DNA of 64,000 nt from Saprospiraceae bacterium. GTDB taxonomy: Bacteria > Bacteroidota > Bacteroidia > Chitinophagales > Saprospiraceae. Below, piece by piece: positions 9,688 to 18,364 of the stretch; position 1 is the stretch's first letter; each line of letters opens with the position of its first letter. The notes beneath the pieces are model-generated. The model was not told the DNA's origin. It saw only the letters and a program-made list of their open reading frames with translations, and searched no databases. The stretch covers positions 124,001-188,000 of the forward strand of contig JADJJU010000023.1 in assembly GCA_016706365.1 (NCBI GenBank), written 5' to 3'. The position numbers were made by a program, and so were the translations under genes.

Positions 9688-10236
9688 TTATTCAAGCCCA
9701 TAATTAGCGAGCATGGCTTTGTATTCAGGGCTATGTCTGCGTCTGATATCTTCGTTTTTGGCTAGTTCCTGAATTTTCAGAATACCTTCCAGCACTTGCT
9801 CAGGACGAGGAGGACAACCCGGAATGTAGACATCTACCGGCATGATTCTATCTATTCCCTGCAATACACTGTATGTGTCAAAGATACCGCCCGTACTTGC
9901 ACAGGCTCCCATGCTCAGTACCCATTTCGGTTCAGCCATTTGTTCATAGACTTGTCGGAGAACCGGGCCCAGTTTTTTGGAAATTGTTCCCATGACCATC
10001 AGAAGATCAGCCTGCCTTGGTGAAAAGCTCAATCTTTCAGAGCCAAATCTGGCCAAATCATAATGAGATGCCATAGTGGCCATGAATTCAATTCCACAGC
10101 AGGAAGTGGCGAAAGGAAGGGGCCAAAGGGAATTTGCACGTGCAAGTCCCACTACTTTTGATAAAGATGTGGCAAAATATCCCGCTCCCTCTAATCCCTC
10201 CGGTTTATACTCCGGTTTTATATCTACCATTTTCAA
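9688..10236 (-). CDS. nuoB: NADH-quinone oxidoreductase subunit B (cluster N2)
   Basis: Carries the terminal [4Fe-4S] cluster N2 that reduces quinone. Ligands are visible as tandem Cys46-Cys47 (ATSCCGIEF), Cys112 (MGACASTGG) and Cys141 (PGCPPRPEQ). 182 residues, intact. The start at 10236 gives [10 protein letters not shown]; a second in-frame ATG two codons later is equally possible. Follows nuoA by 22 bp. Confidence 0.97.
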   Translation of the reverse strand: MKMVDIKPEYKPEGLEGAGYFATSLSKVVGLARANSLWPLPFATSCCGIEFMATMASHYDLARFGSERLSFSPRQADLLMVMGTISKKLGPVLRQVYEQMAEPKWVLSMGACASTGGIFDTYSVLQGIDRIMPVDVYIPGCPPRPEQVLEGILKIQELAKNEDIRRRHSPEYKAMLANYGLE

Positions 10237-10258
10237 ATATGATGTGAAACATTCGGGA

Positions 10259-10627
10259 TTATTCCCATTTGAATGCTTCTTTTTTATTGATATACAAGAG
10301 GCCGATCACCAGGAAAAACATAAATAAGAACATCTCCACTAGCCCGATAACGCCCAATTGTCTGAAATTTACTGCCCAGGGATACATAAAAATAACCTCT
10401 ATGTCAAACAAGACAAAAAGAATTGCCACCAGGAAATACTTGATTGATATAGGACTTCTTGCGTTTCCCTGCACTTCTATTCCACATTCAAATGACTCTT
10501 GCTTAACAAGGCTTTTTCTCTTCGGTCCGAGCAAATGTGTCAGACTCATAGTGAAAATCACAAATCCTAGTGCAAGAATAAACATGAACACGATTGGCAA
10601 ATACTGTAAAAGCTGACTGTTTTCCAT
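10259..10627 (-). CDS. nuoA: NADH-quinone oxidoreductase subunit A
   Basis: Three-TM membrane subunit at the hinge of complex I, 122 residues. The segment [19 protein letters not shown] contains the conserved Cys of the quinone-site loop, followed by [19 protein letters not shown]. It is the first gene of the operon; a Bacteroidota-type promoter lies ~32 bp upstream. Intact. Confidence 0.97.
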   Translation of the reverse strand: MENSQLLQYLPIVFMFILALGFVIFTMSLTHLLGPKRKSLVKQESFECGIEVQGNARSPISIKYFLVAILFVLFDIEVIFMYPWAVNFRQLGVIGLVEMFLFMFFLVIGLLYINKKEAFKWE

Positions 10628-10658
10628 ATTGATTTACAAGCTATTTCAAAAATCGGCA

Positions 10659-10691
10659 CAAAGGTATTGATAAGTATCGAGTCCTTAACAA
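10659..10691 (-). promoter_or_regulatory. Probable promoter of the nuo operon
   Basis: On the minus strand TACCTTTG (10659-10666) is a perfect match to the Bacteroidota -7 element TAnnTTTG. A TTG (10689-10691) lies 22 bp upstream as a weak -33 element. The predicted transcript would start roughly 25 nt before the nuoA ATG at 10627. Confidence 0.45.
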
Positions 10692-11035
10692 CTCAAATGG
10701 CAAATTGTCTCCATTTTGAAGCAAAAAAGTGAAAGTAATTTCAATTAATGTGAAAATGGAAATCTGCATTTAGTATGTTGTAAATCAATACTATATCGGC
10801 AATGTATTGTTTTGCCGAATAATGTTTACCAGAACTAACTGATCGTAACACTTTATAGGGGAAATCAATCAAATTAAAAATAAAAAAAAAGGGGGCGGTA
10901 AGCAGGGAAGATTTACCAAATCAAGCTTAGCAAGATGGAGAATTGGACAAAAGATTGTAGCCGGACCAGTTATCAGAATCCTCTGTATTAAAAAAATAGT
11001 AAATTTTCAGATCTGAGTATTCAACAAGATAATTG
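10692..11035. other. Non-coding spacer between nuoA and the dioxygenase-like gene
   Basis: AT-rich with no credible ORF. Contains an A run followed by GGGGGCGG (around 10882-10897). No tRNA, clear hairpin or repeat was recognised. Confidence 0.5.
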
Positions 11036-11701
11036 CTATTGATAGTCAGGAATATTCAATCCTAAAATAATGTCTCTTTCTGCAAGCAATTCAGAATTGA
11101 CTTCTCTGAGACGCATAATTCCGGATCCGCAACGATTTAATGCCTTTGATCTTTCTGATGCTGTGAGAAGGGGATCATCATCAAAAACAAATTCATCAAT
11201 GTAATATTCATTCTTATCAGCTTCCTTGATAGTTGCATGGATATGTTCGGGCCATTTTCTTTCAGGATATGCCCCGGGTCTGAAGGTGTAAAAAGAATAT
11301 TTTCCATCCTTCCCTGTTTTTATCCAACCCCGAATATAGCCATGCCTTCTGTCCCAACCTTTTTCTCCTCCTTTGGTAGGATAGATGCCCTCAGAATTAG
11401 TGTGATAAATATAGAGTATCACATTTTCAGCCGGAGTTTTGCCATCATTTTGATAGACTATGCCAGTTATCTTTATTTTGGGGTTTTGCTCATTATAATC
11501 GGGGAGCGTATCCACATTTATCAATACCTTATCTCCATACTCATAAATAGCCTCACAACCTTCGCAACCACCGCCTACAATTTTATTTGGGCTTGAACTT
11601 TTATTTGGTGCAGATGAAGCTTTTTCCTGCCCTTCACAAGCTATAAAAACAAATGAAATTATTGTCAGGATTGGAATAAGGAGTGTTAATTTCTTGCTCA
11701 T
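11036..11701 (-). CDS. Lipoprotein of the intradiol ring-cleavage dioxygenase family
   Basis: 221 residues with an N-terminal hydrophobic segment and lipobox VFIAC (Cys22), so probably a membrane-anchored lipoprotein facing the periplasm or surface. The body is a protocatechuate/catechol dioxygenase-type beta-sandwich: LYIYHTNSEGIY, the KTGKDGKYSFYTFRPGAYP core and PEHIHATI. The Fe(III) ligands of the family would be Tyr107, Tyr145, His153 and His155. The usual N-terminal dimerisation domain is missing and two CxxC-like cysteines (Cys46, Cys49) precede the core. Substrate unknown; no aromatic-degradation genes are nearby, so catabolic dioxygenase activity should not be assumed. Confidence 0.8.
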   Translation of the reverse strand: MSKKLTLLIPILTIISFVFIACEGQEKASSAPNKSSSPNKIVGGGCEGCEAIYEYGDKVLINVDTLPDYNEQNPKIKITGIVYQNDGKTPAENVILYIYHTNSEGIYPTKGGEKGWDRRHGYIRGWIKTGKDGKYSFYTFRPGAYPERKWPEHIHATIKEADKNEYYIDEFVFDDDPLLTASERSKALNRCGSGIMRLREVNSELLAERDIILGLNIPDYQ

Positions 11702-11879
11702 AATTTCAATTTTATCATTGGTTCTCTTCTGTTTAAGTCCAGGTATAAAACGCCGGAGCTAAGATCTTAATGTGCCGGTTGAAACTATTATTAATTCTCC
11801 TATTGAACTATTCTATCAATCCATTTCTTCAGCTAAATACTTATGGGAACAATTCAAATGATGATTTGAATATTAAGCC

Positions 11880-13295
11880 TTACTGTTTGATTAATTTGAA
11901 AGATGTAGAACGAAATTTCAAGTCAATAAACCGAATGATATACACTCCATTCTCCAGGAAACTAGTGGACAATTGATTGGATTGTGGCAAAGTTTGCGAA
12001 ATTAATTTTCCATTCAAATTAAAAATTTGAATCTGTGATAAACTGGATAGTTTATTGAAGTAGATCAAATCTGTACATGGATTTGGATAGAAAAAGAAAT
12101 CATTTTGATAGCTCTGGTAAGTTGCAGAGGCCTGATTATATTCATATGCGCCAATATCGATACTACCCTCTGAAATTCTTAAAACCTTGTTCAGCGGATG
12201 CAGATAAACAAATTCAGGAGACAAATTAGTAGATTGAACAAATCCAGGTTCTATTCCTTTATCTATTGCCGGAGATTCTGCTTTCAATCGATAGTCATAC
12301 CCCGTTTCATCTTCAAAAAAGAGATCGGTGGGATTATTTCTTTCCAGGTTATTTGACAGTTGGGTAGTTGTGCCCTGAATGATGGTCCCTGTGCCGGCGA
12401 AAATATTATTGATAACTTGAGCAACTGCAGTGCCAGTCTTGATTTGCAGAAAGATGCAGGAGGCTGTTCTTTTATTGACCAGAGTATTGTTGACGAAATA
12501 CAGTTCAGATGGGCTATTGCTCAGACCTTCCAGACCGTATCCCACCAAATTGTTATTTTCGGCCTGAGGACCCTGCATCAATAAATTACTGATGATAATG
12601 CTCAAACCACCGTTGGACAAGTCAATCAACCGGCTTGAATTGCCGGTGGCTTCATCCATGATCCTATTGTAAAGTATGTGATTTTCATTAGCTCTGGATT
12701 TCAGATTATGACCAATTATTGCATGGTGTGAATAATTGTAACGAAATGTTAGTTTATCGACATGATTAATATACAAATTGTGTGAAAAGCCATCACCAAA
12801 GCCATTGTATGCAAATTCAGAATATTCAATCAATATATGTCCTGCATTGGGACTATTGGTCAGAATGCCATTTTCATTGTGATGGAAATAACAATGGCGA
12901 ATAGTAAGATCAATTCCTTCTGAGCGAATTCCTGCACCGTTTTTATCCGGAACTTTCGCTCCTGAAAATTCAATATTTTCTATTGTGATATTATTTCCTG
13001 AAGTGATCCAGATGCTTTTGCCTGCGATGTAAGCCCCATTTGCCTGGAGATGTGCTTTTCCACCTATGCCTCTGATTAGCAGATTGTTTCTGGACCAGTT
13101 GGCCAATGTGGCTTGTCCTGAATATACCCCAGCATCTATTTCAATGGTGTCTCCATCGGAAATTGTATTCGCCAGATAGAGAGCATTGGGACTGGTATAT
13201 GTTTTTGTAGGACCTACTTTGAAAGTTGCTGCATCTATTTCTTGAAAAAGAAATAGAATTATAATTGTCAATATTGCTTTAGGAAGAGAAGGCAT
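11880..13295 (-). CDS. Secreted right-handed beta-helix protein with T9SS sorting domain
   Basis: 471 residues from the ATG at 13295; a TTG start at 13334 would add 13 residues before the signal peptide (PKAILTIIILFLFQEIDA). Residues ~30-330 form repeated beta-helix coils rich in N-x-I/L pairs (NNITIENIEFSGA, HLYINHVDKLTFRYNYSHH), as in polysaccharide lyases and other carbohydrate-active proteins. The C-terminal ~75 residues (FFFYPNPCTDLIYF, QIFNLNGKLI, ENGVYIIRFI) are a type A T9SS signal, so the protein is exported to the cell surface or medium. No catalytic motif identified; lyase activity is possible but unproven. Confidence 0.85.
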   Translation of the reverse strand: MPSLPKAILTIIILFLFQEIDAATFKVGPTKTYTSPNALYLANTISDGDTIEIDAGVYSGQATLANWSRNNLLIRGIGGKAHLQANGAYIAGKSIWITSGNNITIENIEFSGAKVPDKNGAGIRSEGIDLTIRHCYFHHNENGILTNSPNAGHILIEYSEFAYNGFGDGFSHNLYINHVDKLTFRYNYSHHAIIGHNLKSRANENHILYNRIMDEATGNSSRLIDLSNGGLSIIISNLLMQGPQAENNNLVGYGLEGLSNSPSELYFVNNTLVNKRTASCIFLQIKTGTAVAQVINNIFAGTGTIIQGTTTQLSNNLERNNPTDLFFEDETGYDYRLKAESPAIDKGIEPGFVQSTNLSPEFVYLHPLNKVLRISEGSIDIGAYEYNQASATYQSYQNDFFFYPNPCTDLIYFNKLSSLSQIQIFNLNGKLISQTLPQSNQLSTSFLENGVYIIRFIDLKFRSTSFKLIKQ

Positions 13296-13413
13296 ATCTA
13301 AAAAGGATATTTGTGCAATAAAGTATTTATACAATTCAAATCCGGTTGCCCAGTGATAAACAGTGTTAAAATAACGTGAGTTCGACGGATTCTGTGACTT
13401 CTGGTTTTGTCAT

Positions 13414-13518
13414 GAATTTTGCCTGAAAGAAGGCAAAATTCACGCCAAAACTTTGTTTTCTGATTTCTTTACCCTGGATTGCATCCAGGGTTACAAAGAT
13501 TTTGCCACGCTGTGGCAA
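13414..13518. repeat. Cluster of three short perfect hairpins
   Basis: Three adjacent inverted repeats: GAATTTTGCC with an 8-nt loop (13414-13423 / 13432-13441), CCCTGGAT with a 3-nt loop (13472-13479 / 13483-13490), and TTGCCAC with a 3-nt loop (13502-13508 / 13512-13518). None is followed by a clear T run. They lie between the YdeI-type gene and the beta-helix gene and resemble a REP-like element. Confidence 0.6.
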
Positions 13519-13520
13519 TT

Positions 13521-13592
13521 ATTTGATATTAAACAACGATATTGTTAGTTATTAAACAATAAAATCATTTGATAGTAAACAACAATATTGTT
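13521..13592. promoter_or_regulatory. Two 26-bp direct repeats containing a palindrome, operator-like
   Basis: ATTTGATATTAAACAACGAT plus ATTGTT (13521-13546) recurs 46 bp later (13567-13592) with 24 of 26 identical bases. A third AAACAA sits midway at 13554, giving a 23-bp period. The second copy contains the perfect palindrome AACAATATTGTT. The position is ~230-300 bp upstream of the T9SS beta-helix gene. Regulatory use is inferred. Confidence 0.4.
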
Positions 13593-13617
13593 TGAGAGTA
13601 ACGAATAATATTTGGAT

Positions 13618-14100
13618 TCAGGGCTTATCCCTACCCACGAATCGCTCCCTACCTTCCAGAAAATTAATAGCGCGGATGACATTCTTGTCAATGCTGGATT
13701 CCGTCTTAAGAAATGTAAAGTATCTGACGATTTCCAGTCTTAATGAGGGGCTGATTTTTGCAAATACTTCTGAGGCCTGAGGATTTTCATCCAGTGCTTT
13801 TTGAAGTTTGGGATGGATGGGTACGATCCGTTCCTCCGGATCAAAAGCAATTTCAATGGTTACTTCGTCATCCAATTGTTTTTGAGCAGCTTTTCGCATT
13901 TCTGCATGCAGGTATAATCGCCATTGGCCGGAATATTTCACAAGCGTTTGGATGAATTCATGTCCATCGATTTTCATTCGGACGGGAATTTTGCCTTTGT
14001 GTTGGCCGGCTTGTTCGATTAGTTTTTCCAGAACCGTTTCGGGCAGCAGGACGTAGGGGTTGATGCCTATTATTTCGATTTTGGCAGCGAAATTTAACAT
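13618..14100 (-). CDS. YdeI/OmpD-associated family protein (DUF1905 + YdeI-like)
   Basis: 160 residues. The N-terminal ~95 residues fit the DUF1905 beta-barrel (KIPVRMKIDGHEF, WRLYLHAEMRKAA, VTIEIAFDPEER). The C-terminal ~60 residues fit the YdeI/OmpD-associated helical part (FAKISPSLRLEIVRYFTFLKTESSIDKNVIRAINFL). Cytoplasmic, without signal peptide. Proteins of this family have been linked to bacteriocin or cationic-peptide tolerance in other bacteria, but the biochemical role is unclear. Next to tolC only by position; no operon evidence. Confidence 0.75.
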   Translation of the reverse strand: MLNFAAKIEIIGINPYVLLPETVLEKLIEQAGQHKGKIPVRMKIDGHEFIQTLVKYSGQWRLYLHAEMRKAAQKQLDDEVTIEIAFDPEERIVPIHPKLQKALDENPQASEVFAKISPSLRLEIVRYFTFLKTESSIDKNVIRAINFLEGRERFVGRDKP

Positions 14101-14164
14101 CCAGATTTCAGATTTCAGGTTTCAGTCTTTTCAGATTTTAAACAGCCGTGAACAGCCATCAAAA

Positions 14165-15580
14165 TTAGTTGCCTGCTCCGTAAAACACTAATATTTCCTT
14201 CCTCAAATACCAATCATACAATGCCATGGTCTGTCTGAGCCGAGCCTGGTCAAGGTTGTTTTTTGAGATCATGTATTCCACGGAATTGATGACTCCCTGA
14301 TTGAAGCGGATTTCATTTGCTCTGAAGCTGGACTCAAATGCGTCAACCTGCTCCGTGGAGAGCTCATATCTCGTAAATGCAGTTGCCTGATTCAAATGAG
14401 CTTGTTCCACCAATTGCTGTAATTGTATCCTCGTGTTGTCTTCTATCCAGATGGCTTGTTGTTCCTGAAGACTTGCTAACTCAATTTGTCGTCTTGTCTG
14501 CCAGCCATTCAAAATGGGAATTTGAAGATTCAGACTGAATGTGGTACTGTAGTTATTGCTGAACTGATCCAGATAAGGAATTTTCTCAGAATTGAAGCCC
14601 GGGAATGTCTTGAAAACAGGTAATTGAGTGCCTTCAAAAATTACATAATCTGAAGTACTTACGGTTTGATCTCCAAGAAAAATGTCTCTTCTGGCAGCAC
14701 TGGAGATATTAGAGAAAATCCCGGCGTTGAATGAAAGGGAAGGAGAAAGTCCTGCTTTCGCTGCTTTGAGTCCTCTTCCCGCACTGGCAGTTCTAAGCTG
14801 GGCAGCTTTGATTAAGGCAAGATTATCCACAGATCGTTTCAACAATTCCTCTGTTGTCATTAAATTTGGAATTGGGCTTTCATCGAAATCGGAGCGGGAA
14901 AAGGTAACAGTTCTGTCATATGCAATTCCCATTAACTGAAAGAGCGATATAGCTGCATTCTGCTGTGCATTTTCTGCATCCAGCAAGTTGAGTTTTTCTG
15001 TTGCAAATTGTCCGCGCAAATCTGAAATATCAACAGGTGAAATAGCTCCATCCCTGTCAAGTGTTTCCAGTCTTTTCAATTGAGCTTCAGTAGTGCTGAT
15101 TTGATTTCTAAGAATTTGGATTTGATCTACAGTGCTGAGAACTTGTAAATATTGTAAAACCACACTCAATCTGATATTGTCCTTTTCCTGCTGAGTTTCC
15201 AATTGACTGGCTTCCAGGTTCAGCGCATTTCTCCGGATGCTATGATACTGGCTTAAACCATTGAATAATAGCAGGGAAGAAGTGAGACCATAATTGGCGA
15301 ATGTGATATCCTGATTAATATATGTGTTGGTAAAAGGGTCAATATTCCTTCCCTGATTGATACCATGAGAAACAAAACCATTCAAATCAGGTAAGCGGGC
15401 TAATCTGCTTTGCCGGTGGTTAATTTCAGCGCTGATCACCTGCCAATCCCTCTGTTTGATGTTGATATTGTTTTGCATAGCAGCTTCAATGCAATCCGCC
15501 AGACTCATAGTCTCTTGAGCGATTGAAATTTGCATTAAACTCAAACTAATAAAGACTATTAAATACAATGATTTTTTCAT
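14165..15580 (-). CDS. TolC-family outer membrane efflux protein
   Basis: 471 residues with a signal peptide (YLIVFISLSLMQISIAQ). Two OEP repeats form the alpha-barrel (SLADCIEAAMQNNINIKQRD near the N-terminus, NLDQARLRQTMALYDWYLRKEIL near the C-terminus). It forms the outer-membrane channel of a tripartite exporter. Its ATG overlaps the ATPase stop as ATGA, so the two are coupled. It is presumably the exit duct for the adaptor and permeases encoded upstream at 18-39 kb. Intact, while a partial second copy lies at 16859-17405. Confidence 0.93.
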   Translation of the reverse strand: MKKSLYLIVFISLSLMQISIAQETMSLADCIEAAMQNNINIKQRDWQVISAEINHRQSRLARLPDLNGFVSHGINQGRNIDPFTNTYINQDITFANYGLTSSLLLFNGLSQYHSIRRNALNLEASQLETQQEKDNIRLSVVLQYLQVLSTVDQIQILRNQISTTEAQLKRLETLDRDGAISPVDISDLRGQFATEKLNLLDAENAQQNAAISLFQLMGIAYDRTVTFSRSDFDESPIPNLMTTEELLKRSVDNLALIKAAQLRTASAGRGLKAAKAGLSPSLSFNAGIFSNISSAARRDIFLGDQTVSTSDYVIFEGTQLPVFKTFPGFNSEKIPYLDQFSNNYSTTFSLNLQIPILNGWQTRRQIELASLQEQQAIWIEDNTRIQLQQLVEQAHLNQATAFTRYELSTEQVDAFESSFRANEIRFNQGVINSVEYMISKNNLDQARLRQTMALYDWYLRKEILVFYGAGN

Positions 15581-16242
15581 TCCTGTTCTATTCTTCCGTC
15601 CAGTAAATTAATAATCCGATTTCCATAAGTAGCATTTTTCTCGGAGTGGGTAACCTGAATGATGGTTACTTTGTCCTCTTCATTTAACTTTTTGAATAAG
15701 TCCATGATTTCCTCTCCTTGCCTGGAGTTGAGATTCCCTGTGGGTTCGTCTGCTAGCAACAGTTTGGGGCTGCCTGCAAGTGCTCTTGCAATGCCTACAA
15801 GTTGTTGCTGTCCTCCCGACAATTGGTTGGGAAACAAGTCTTTCTTACCCACAATCTGGAAACGGTCCAGCATGTCTGAAACAATGGATTTGCGTTCTGA
15901 ACCTTTATATCCCTGATAGATGAGCGGCGTTTCGATATTTTCAAAAACAGTCAATTCATCAATCAGATGATAGGCCTGAAATACAAATCCGATATGTTTT
16001 TTATACAATTCTACTCTTTGCTTTTCCTTAAGGCGGAATACATCCTGATCCATAAATGTGTAGCTTCCTTCATCAGCCTGATCCAGCATGCCTATCACAT
16101 TCAGTAATGTCGATTTACCTGAGCCGGATGGACCCATAATGGAGACAAATGATCCTTCTTCAATTTCCAGGTTGACATCCCGAAGTACAAAATTCGGTAG
16201 AACCTGTCTGATACCATCTGTATATTTTTCTAGTTTAATCAC
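15577..16242 (-). CDS. ABC transporter ATP-binding protein (MacB/LolD type), intact copy
   Basis: 221 residues from a GTG at 16242; upstream in-frame codons continue to 16323 but enter the spacer. Walker A GPSGSGKST, Q-loop [13 protein letters not shown], signature LSGGQQQ and Walker [12 protein letters not shown] are all present. It powers FtsX/MacB-type permeases. The first ~20 residues (LEKYTDGIRQVLP) are out of register with the paralogous copy at 18 kb, which reads LEKIYRWYQTGSTR. One A and two further bases appear to be missing here, cancelling to keep the frame open. The N-terminus is therefore probably a sequence error. Confidence 0.92.
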   Translation of the reverse strand: MIKLEKYTDGIRQVLPNFVLRDVNLEIEEGSFVSIMGPSGSGKSTLLNVIGMLDQADEGSYTFMDQDVFRLKEKQRVELYKKHIGFVFQAYHLIDELTVFENIETPLIYQGYKGSERKSIVSDMLDRFQIVGKKDLFPNQLSGGQQQLVGIARALAGSPKLLLADEPTGNLNSRQGEEIMDLFKKLNEEDKVTIIQVTHSEKNATYGNRIINLLDGRIEQE

Positions 16243-16411
16243 GGTTTTTAGGTATGAGTTATGAGATATAAGATATGAGATGAACAGTGACGATGCTGAA
16301 TAAGGTTGACCAGATTTGGTCACTTAAGCTTCAGATATTGATGCTGAAATACATCGGGATTCTGAAGCTGGGTTTTGCTGGATTTTGAGGGCCTAAACCC
16401 TCAAAATCACA
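16243..16411. other. Spacer between ATPase gene and IS remnant, with terminator-like hairpin
   Basis: Up to about 16290 it matches the end of the second duplicated copy (to 18107). GATTTTGAGGG (16381-16391) pairs perfectly with CCCTCAAAATC (16398-16408) over a 6-nt loop, just past the transposase stop codon. AGCTTCAGA and TCTGAAGCT (around 16326-16374) form an imperfect outer repeat. Confidence 0.5.
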
Positions 16412-16858
16412 TTATTGCTCTAATGACTCGGTCATCTTCAGCTGGGTTTGCTTATTCAAATTTATATATTTTTCTTCAAATGTTACTGGTGACATTCGAC
16501 CTAACATCAAATGTGGCTTATCTTCATTATATAGTTTTCCGGTCAATCTTTTACTAGCTCTTCAAAGGTTCTGATATTGCGATGCTTTAGATAATTGTTC
16601 TTTATTATTCCATTGACTCGCTCTGCTTTACACCGTTCTCCAGGCATATTCACATACTATTAACCAGTCCCAAATCGGTTGTGTATTTCACAAATTTATT
16701 CGCATAATATTGCCCTCCTCCGTCTGAATGTAGTATCAATCCTTTTCAGATCCTGACCCTTCTAACCAGTACAGCTCTCATAAGTGAGGGGCAATGTGGT
16801 CATAATTGTACTTAGACTTTTGATGTATTATGTCCCACTATTCTTCGCGTATAAGCAT
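16412..16858 (-). mobile_element. IS3-family transposase remnant (C-terminal part of the DDE domain)
   Basis: Reading the minus strand across at least two frame breaks gives HSDGGGQYYANKFVKYTTD, then MPGERCKAERVNGIIKNNYL, then MLGRMSPVTFEEKY and a stop at 16412. These are the second Asp (HSDGGG) and catalytic Glu (AERVNG) regions of IS3-type OrfB. The 5' part, including the first Asp and OrfA, is absent: the remnant ends at 16858, directly joined to a tolC fragment. Upstream residues resemble YTRRIVGHNTSKSL. The element is not functional as read. Confidence 0.8.
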
Positions 16859-17405
16859 GAAATATCAACAGGTGAAATAGCTCCATCCTGTCCAAGTGTT
16901 TCCAGTCTTTTCAATTGTGCTTCAGTAGTGCTGATTTGATTTCTAAGAATTTGGATTTGATCTACAGTGCTGAGAACTTGTAAATATTGAAAACCACACT
17001 CAATCTGATATTGTCCTTTTCCTGCTGAGTTTCCAATTGACTGGCTTCCAGGTTCAGCGCATTTCTCCGGATGCTATGATACGACAAACCATTGAATAAT
17101 AGCAGGAAGAAGTGAGACCATAATTGGCGAATGTGATATCCTGATTAATATATGTATTGGTAAAGGGTCAATATTCCTTCCTGATTGATACCATGAGAAA
17201 CAAACCATTCAAATCAGGTAGCGGGCTAATCTGCTTTGCCGGTGGTTAATTTCAGCGCTGATCACCTGCCAATCCCTCTGTTTGATGTTGATATTGTTTT
17301 GCATAGCAGCTTCAATGCAATCCACCAGACTCATAGTCTTTTTGCGATTGAAATTTGCATTAAACTCAAACTAATAAAGACTATTAAATACAATGATTTT
17401 TTCAT
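16859..17405 (-). pseudogene. Truncated, frame-broken second copy of the tolC 5' part
   Basis: Nearly identical to 15024-15580 of the intact tolC but with several single-base losses (for example in the T run at the start and in CCCTGTC/CCTGTCC), so no continuous frame remains. It begins at the ATG at 17405 in the same ATGA overlap with the ATPase copy and stops abruptly at the IS3 remnant. Either a true duplication cut by an insertion sequence or an uncorrected read joined in assembly. Confidence 0.75.
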
Positions 17406-18063
17406 TCCTGTTCTATTCTTCCGTCCAGTAAATTAATAATCCGATTTCCATAAGTAGCTTTTTCTCAGATGGGTAACCTGAATGATGGTTACTTTGTCCT
17501 CTTCATTTAACTTTTGAATAAGTCCATGATTTCCTCTCCTTGCCTGGAGTTGAGATTCCTGTGGGTTCGTCTGCTAGCAACAGTTTGGGGCTGCCTGCAA
17601 GTGCTCTTGCAATGCCTACAAGTTGTTGCTGTCCTCCCGACAATTGGTTGGGAAACAAGTCTTTCTACCACAATCTGGAAACGGTCCAGCATGTCTGAAA
17701 CAATGGATTTGCGTTTCTGAACCTTTATATCCCTGATAGATAAGCGGCGTTTCGATATTTTCAAAAACAGTCAATTCATCAATCAGATGATAGGCCTGAA
17801 ATACAAATCCGATATGTTTTTTATACAATTCTACTCTTTGCTTTTCCTAAGGGGAATACATCCTGATCCATAAATGTGTAGCTTCCTTCATCAGCCTGAT
17901 CCAGCATGCCTATCACATTCAGTAATGTCGATTTACCTGAGCCGGATGGACCCATAATGGAGACAAATGATCCTTCTTCAATTTCCAGGTTGACATCCCG
18001 AAGTACAAAATTCCGGGTAGAACCTGTCTGATACCATCTGTATATTTTTTCTAGTTTAATCAC
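17402..18063 (-). pseudogene. Frame-broken second copy of the ABC ATPase
   Basis: Second copy of the ATPase at 15577-16242, beginning at a GTG at 18063. Its N-terminus (LEKIYRWYQTGSTRNFVLRD) looks more correct than that of the intact copy. Walker A GPSGSGKST is readable, but one-base losses split the rest into three overlapping frames near 17820, 17730 and 17670. The differences from the intact copy are mostly one-base indels in short runs, not the spread of substitutions expected from pseudogene decay. Confidence 0.75.
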
Positions 18064-18104
18064 GGGTTTTGAGGTATAAGTTATGAGATATAAGATATGA
18101 GATG

Positions 18105-18315
18105 AACAGCCAGAACCGACACTTCTAGCTTCGAGCTGCGAGGAACAGCCGTTGCTGGTTGCTCGTTGCTTGTTGCTGGCTGAACAGCCGGAACAGCCGC
18201 TGCTGGCTTCTGGCTTCTTGCTGCTGGCTGAACAGCCAGTGTGAGTAAATAGTGTGAGTTGTGTTGGTGGCTGCTGGCTGTTGAGCTAATAGCTAAAGGC
18301 CAAAAGCCAACAGCC
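18105..18315. repeat. Intergenic repeat island rich in AACAGCC/GGCTGTT
   Basis: Six AACAGCC (18105, 18144, 18183, 18192, 18231, 18309) and one GGCTGTT (18276) within 211 bp, separated by short echoing words such as TTGCTGGTTGCT, CTTCTGGCTTCTTG and AGCTAATAGCTAAAGG. No ORF. It lies between the first permease gene and the degraded ATPase copy. Confidence 0.6.
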
Positions 18316-18364
18316 TGCTGCTTGTTCGGAGTCCCGGATAAGTATAAACTATAGTATTCCATAG

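Noticed and set aside
11770..11976. 68-codon plus-strand frame with a signal-like start
   Set aside because: Its second half is antisense to the well-supported T9SS tail, and it matches no family I know.
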